Source: Rufibacter hautae (GTDB taxonomy: Bacteria; Bacteroidota; Bacteroidia; Cytophagales; Hymenobacteraceae). Taken from it: a stretch of 64,000 nt of DNA. The stretch covers positions 1 to 64,000 of the forward strand of contig NZ_VKKY01000004.1 in the NCBI RefSeq assembly GCF_008271695.1, read 5' to 3'. This document shows, one piece after another, positions 60,757-64,000 of this stretch. The notes beneath the pieces are model-generated. The model was not told the origin of the DNA. It searched no databases and saw nothing but the letters and a program-made list of their open reading frames with translations. Both the position numbers and the translations under genes were made by a program. Numbering within the stretch: the stretch's first letter is position 1; the number at the start of each line of letters is the position of its first letter.

Positions 60757-62076
60757 TTAATGTCCATGGCCCGCCATTGGGTCTGAGCCTTGCTTTAAAA
60801 CATACTCACTATACAGCAAATAAGCCCCGGTTACTACCACGGTATCATTGGGTTGCAGGCCACTGGTGATAGCTACTTGGTTTTCGCTTTCCTCCCCTAG
60901 TTTCACCATCCTAGGGCTGAAGGTGTTCTCCCCGGTCTTCACCCAGACATGCGCTCCTTTCGAATCCCGGATAACAGCATCCAGTGGGAGGGTCAGAGCC
61001 TGCCGAACCGGCGCTGATAAGTTTATAGTCGCTTGGGTTCCGGGTATCAACCTTCCCTGGGGGTTGGGTACAGAGGCCCGGGCTATCACCACCTGACTGT
61101 TCTGCCGGAACTCTGGATTGATGAAGGAGATTTTAGTTTTGATAGGCGAAGCGCTTCCCGGCACACTAACTTCCACTAGGGTACCCACCTTCAATTGGTT
61201 GGCTTCCTGCGCGTACAGTTCGGCCTCCATCCAAATGGAATTGAAGCGGCTTATCCGGTACAGCGGGCTTCCTTCGGAAACATAAGTCCCTTCAGCGGCC
61301 GAAATCTCAGTGACCGTGCCTGAACCAGGTGCCACAAAAGTGATGCGAGCGTCCAGACGGCGGGTACGGGCAAGCCGGTTGACCTGGGCATTGGTAAGGC
61401 CTGTCAGTATCAGTTTTCTTTTAGCGGCGTCCAGAATAGAGGCGAACTGCCTCTCGCCAGGGAACGCTTTCACCTGGTCCAAGGCCAGCAGGTACTCTTG
61501 CTCCAAGGTGAGTAGGCTTTCGCTGTACAGGTCATAAAGGGGTTGCCCTTTCCTGATGGGTTGGCCGGTTTCTTTCACATACAGCCTTTCTATGCGGCCC
61601 GGGGCCCGGCTGCTGATGAGGTCTGCCTGCGTCTGGTCTACTACCAGCCTCCCAGTCAGTATGGTACTGCTGCCCACCTTTCCCTCCTGAATAGCCTTGG
61701 TGGTAATATTACCCAATTGGATTTGGTTGTCACTCAGCATTATGCTGGCCTCTGTAGTGCCAGTTTCCTGTTTCTTAACAGGTACTAGGTCCATGCCACA
61801 GATGGGGCATGGACCAGGCTTGTCCTGCACGATTTGTGGGTGCATGGGACAAGTGTAGGCACTGGCTGTTTTCTGCTCCTTTTTCTGCTTTTGGACCAAA
61901 ACCAGGTCCATACCGCAAATAGGGCAAGAGCCTGGCTCTCCTTCAACAATCTGAGGGTGCATGGGGCAGGTATAACTTGCGTCCCCCTCTACGTGGGCGT
62001 GTTCGTCTGTCTTCGTGCAGGCTACCAGAAGGAAAGCTGCAATCATGACCATTATTAAACTTTTTATATGTCTCAT
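60757..62076 (-). CDS. cusB: CusB-type adaptor with two heavy-metal-binding domains
   Basis: A 439-residue periplasmic adaptor lipoprotein (lipobox LLVAC, Cys about residue 20). Two tandem heavy-metal-binding domains come first (each YTCPMHPQIV ... CPICGMDLV, at about residues 34-60 and 72-98), followed by the CusB-like lipoyl, hairpin and beta-barrel domains (IQLGNITTKAIQEGKVG onwards). It would deliver or channel Cu/Ag to the CusA pump. Its ATG overlaps the stop of the other adaptor (ATGA), so both are made from one operon. Probably functions as a heteromer with its neighbour (inference). Confidence 0.9.
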   Translation of the reverse strand: MRHIKSLIMVMIAAFLLVACTKTDEHAHVEGDASYTCPMHPQIVEGEPGSCPICGMDLVLVQKQKKEQKTASAYTCPMHPQIVQDKPGPCPICGMDLVPVKKQETGTTEASIMLSDNQIQLGNITTKAIQEGKVGSSTILTGRLVVDQTQADLISSRAPGRIERLYVKETGQPIRKGQPLYDLYSESLLTLEQEYLLALDQVKAFPGERQFASILDAAKRKLILTGLTNAQVNRLARTRRLDARITFVAPGSGTVTEISAAEGTYVSEGSPLYRISRFNSIWMEAELYAQEANQLKVGTLVEVSVPGSASPIKTKISFINPEFRQNSQVVIARASVPNPQGRLIPGTQATINLSAPVRQALTLPLDAVIRDSKGAHVWVKTGENTFSPRMVKLGEESENQVAITSGLQPNDTVVVTGAYLLYSEYVLKQGSDPMAGHGH

Positions 62077-63413
62077 CTATTCGTGTCGGCTACCCTTATA
62101 AAACTCTCACTGTCAACCAGGAACTGGGCATTGGCGGCAATCACATCCTCGGCTTTCAGACCTGACACAATCTCTGCCTGTCCATCGGCCCGTTGCCCAA
62201 CCCGCACGCTGGCTGGCTTGAACACCCCGTTCACTTTCAGGAAGGCCACCGATTGGGTCCCTAAATCAAGCACGGCCTCTTTAGGTACCCACAAGGAGGA
62301 GCCGGTGCTGTAGGTGGTTCTCCCGGTGATGACTTGCCCAATTAAAATGGGGTTGCCACGCGCTGGAAGCAAGGCTCTCACCTGAGCGAAGTTTTCACCT
62401 GCGGCATATACCGGTTCTACCAAATGCACCGAAGACTGAATGGTTTCGTCTGGCAACTGGTTAAAGGAAATAGAAAGGGGAGTTCCTCTTTTCAGTTGGC
62501 TTGCCACATTGCTGGCCACGTTGAACTCCGCCCATACCTGGGAAGCGTCAATCACTTTGAGTAGCGATTGCCCTGTGGTCACATACATCCCTTCTCTGAC
62601 AGCAAAACCCTGACTGTTGGTGATAGGCGATGCAGGTCCACTAGCTACGGTACCACTGGCGCTTCCGCCCCCCATGCCACCCATACCATCCCCGGAACCC
62701 GAGGAAGCGGTAGCAGGTACTGGGGATGCTGTAGGGGCTACCGTTACGGCAGGGTCCAAGACATAACCATTATAAGGGCTGTAGACTGAGAAGGTATAAG
62801 ATTCCTTTCCTGAGCGGGCCACTTGGTTAATTTGTCCCTCGGTGGCACCCAGTAGGCGTAGCTTCTGGCGCGCACCTGAGATAAGGGCTGTATTGCTTGG
62901 GTCATTCTTAAGCAGATAGAGCAACTCTTTCTGAGCAGTTACCAATTCGGGGCTGTAGATGTCATACAGCTTTTGGCCTTTGCGTACCGGTTGGTAGTTG
63001 AACTGCACGTATAGTTTTTCAATGCGTCCGCCAAAGCGGGCCGGAATCACGTACTGCCTCCGGGTGTCATAGGTCACTACCCCAGATAGGGTGACTTCAT
63101 TCTCCACCTGCTTCTGCATGGGCTGGGTAGTTCGGATGGAGGACACGACTATCTCATCGGCCGGCTGCAACAGATAATTCAAGTCCGTTGACACGGCTGC
63201 CGCGGGCGCACTCGCCGACTGTTTAGCCACCAGGTCCATCCCGCAGATAGGGCAGGAACCGGGCTTGTCCTGGACTATCTGCGGGTGCATGGGACAGGTA
63301 TATTCCATGGCGTGGGCCGCTTCGCCTTCTGCTTTATCCTTACAGGCAGTCAAAGAGAAAGGCAGCAACAAAATCAGGAACCCAATCAGCTTATTTTTCC
63401 AGTTCTTTCTCAT
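62073..63413 (-). CDS. cusB: CusB-type adaptor with one heavy-metal-binding domain
   Basis: A 446-residue adaptor lipoprotein (lipobox SLTAC, Cys about residue 24) with one heavy-metal-binding domain (YTCPMHPQIVQDKPGSCPICGM, residues about 38-60). The adaptor body follows (DEIVVSSIRTTQPMQKQVENEV, RFGGRIEKLYVQFNYQPVRKGQ), including a Gly/Met/Ser-rich insert at about 228-262 (GSGDGMGGMGGGSASG). Its start overlaps the TolC gene by 23 bp. It links the TolC channel to CusA; the gene order TolC-adaptor-adaptor fits one operon with cusA upstream. Confidence 0.9.
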   Translation of the reverse strand: MRKNWKNKLIGFLILLLPFSLTACKDKAEGEAAHAMEYTCPMHPQIVQDKPGSCPICGMDLVAKQSASAPAAAVSTDLNYLLQPADEIVVSSIRTTQPMQKQVENEVTLSGVVTYDTRRQYVIPARFGGRIEKLYVQFNYQPVRKGQKLYDIYSPELVTAQKELLYLLKNDPSNTALISGARQKLRLLGATEGQINQVARSGKESYTFSVYSPYNGYVLDPAVTVAPTASPVPATASSGSGDGMGGMGGGSASGTVASGPASPITNSQGFAVREGMYVTTGQSLLKVIDASQVWAEFNVASNVASQLKRGTPLSISFNQLPDETIQSSVHLVEPVYAAGENFAQVRALLPARGNPILIGQVITGRTTYSTGSSLWVPKEAVLDLGTQSVAFLKVNGVFKPASVRVGQRADGQAEIVSGLKAEDVIAANAQFLVDSESFIRVADTNR

Positions 63414-64000
63414 AGTTCACACCTATTAGGTAGAGTTGCTCCAAGTTGTTGAGGTATTCCATCTGGGCCATGTTCAGGGCCTCCCAGGCATCAATCACCT
63501 GTGGCAACTGCCCTGTGTTCTGCTCATAGCCTAGGAGCGTGGTTTCATAGTTGCGGCGCAGGGCCGGAATGATTTTTTTCTCGTAGTTCTGGACCTGGGT
63601 GCGCTTTGCCTGCAGTTCCAGAGCCATGCTGGCCACCATGTTGCGTGCTTCGTTCAAGAGATTCTCCCGGCCTTTCCGCATACCCTGTATCTCCAGGTTC
63701 ATGGCGGTGGCATTGGCCTTGTACATTTTAGAGGACCAAGGCGCAATGGGAATAGAGACCATGCCCATCAGGGTGAACGACTGGGGCATCATCCTGTCAC
63801 GGGGCATCATGTTCTCAAACCGTATCCCGAAATCTGGTTTGCGCTGCAGGTTCTCCAGCCGCAGGTTGAGCTGCATGGACTCAATGGTGCGGTCTATCTG
63901 ACGGATGTCACTGCGGGCGGCACTTAGGGAACTGGTGTCTGGCAGCACCGCCAAGACTGTTGCCTGCACGGTGGTATCCACTGAAAACCTGTTCTCCGGA
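63391..64000 (-). CDS. cusC: TolC-family outer-membrane channel, C-terminal part
   Basis: The last 203 residues of an outer-membrane efflux channel; the frame stays open to the window edge (ENRFSVDTTVQATVLAVLP), so the N-terminal half lies outside. Features: SARSDIRQIDRTIESMQLNLRLENLQRKPDFGIRFE and long helices ending in LPQVIDAWEALNMAQMEYLNNLEQLYLIGVNY, the usual TolC end. It precedes the two CusB adaptors and is presumably downstream of the cusA gene whose 5' part is at the left edge. Together they make one cus efflux operon. Confidence 0.9.
   Translation of the reverse strand, partial: PENRFSVDTTVQATVLAVLPDTSSLSAARSDIRQIDRTIESMQLNLRLENLQRKPDFGIRFENMMPRDRMMPQSFTLMGMVSIPIAPWSSKMYKANATAMNLEIQGMRKGRENLLNEARNMVASMALELQAKRTQVQNYEKKIIPALRRNYETTLLGYEQNTGQLPQVIDAWEALNMAQMEYLNNLEQLYLIGVNYEKELEK

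Noticed and set aside
1-64000. Integrative conjugative element instead of plasmid
   Set aside because: No tyrosine integrase or att pair seen, while a Rep_3 initiator with iterons is present. The single serine recombinase is resolvase-sized. An element integrated within a larger replicon is not fully excluded.

Overview
The window looks like most of a conjugative, heavy-metal-resistance plasmid from a Bacteroidota bacterium, probably Hymenobacteraceae/Cytophagales (Hymenobacter, Pontibacter or Rufibacter-like; the family placement is a guess from protein flavour). Evidence for Bacteroidota: a Bacteroides-type Tra transfer apparatus (TraE, F, G, J, K, M, N, O), a BfmA/BtgA-type mobilization pair, HYC_CC_PP, DUF6660 and DUF6122 family proteins, CzcA-TolC fusion pumps, and promoters of the TTTG / TAnnTTTG type. 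Evidence for a plasmid rather than an integrative element: a Rep_3-type initiator with clear 21-22 bp iterons, next to a small ParA and a putative partner protein. No tyrosine integrase, transposase, rRNA, tRNA or CRISPR array was seen.

Layout. 1-2.4 kb: 5' part of a CusA-type (Cu/Ag) RND pump, with a metal-binding lipoprotein and an HYC_CC_PP protein, all on the minus strand. 2.7-4.0 kb: four small unknown genes. 4.2-14.2 kb: one minus-strand transfer operon (membrane protein, traE, F, G, J, K, N, M, a VirB5-like gene, traO) ending in a strong terminator. 14.5-18.6 kb: unknown small protein, Toprim primase, a 515-bp hairpin-rich element bounded by inverted repeats, and a DUF932 gene. 18.9-22.6 kb: replication and partition (Rep_3, iterons, ParA, partner, very AT-rich centromere-like DNA, probable oriT). 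22.6-28.4 kb: mobilization (accessory protein, relaxase, coupling protein) followed directly by a Fic toxin with a VbhA-like antitoxin. 28.4-38.1 kb: accessory region with a mercury/arsenic-type regulator-transporter operon, a CoiA-like coiled-coil protein, an XRE-ImmA/IrrE pair and umuDC. 38.2-46.7 kb: Czc-type divalent metal cluster (CzcA-TolC fusion, adaptor, Fur-family regulator, DUF3703, Zn/Cd P-type ATPase). 46.9-49.6 kb: an AbiE toxin-antitoxin pair in an unusual convergent arrangement, plus a serine recombinase. 50.0-64.0 kb: copper island (CopA, CopB, a CopZ-like HMA protein, two DUF305 proteins, a four-helix Cys-rich protein, an HMA-AraC regulator, DUF2911, DUF2231, a beta-propeller, two CusB-type adaptors with metal-binding domains, and a partial TolC).

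How it fits together. The right edge (TolC then two CusB adaptors, minus strand) and the left edge (CusA with its lipoprotein, minus strand) read as two halves of one cus operon. The molecule is therefore probably circular, with roughly 2.5-3.2 kb missing between the window ends. Cytoplasmic copper would be exported by CopA/CopB and periplasmic copper by Cus; divalent Zn/Cd/Co would be handled by Czc and the IB-2 ATPase. The plasmid is stabilised by ParA, AbiE and Fic modules and spreads through the Tra system.

Most notable: (i) a Fic/VbhA-like module directly behind the coupling-protein gene, resembling Bartonella VbhT; (ii) an inverted-repeat-bounded structured element whose end motif recurs elsewhere; (iii) strong over-representation of TTGCAATTG; (iv) a convergent AbiE pair with three perfect operator-like palindromes; (v) two overlapping coiled-coil reading frames of about 950 bp.
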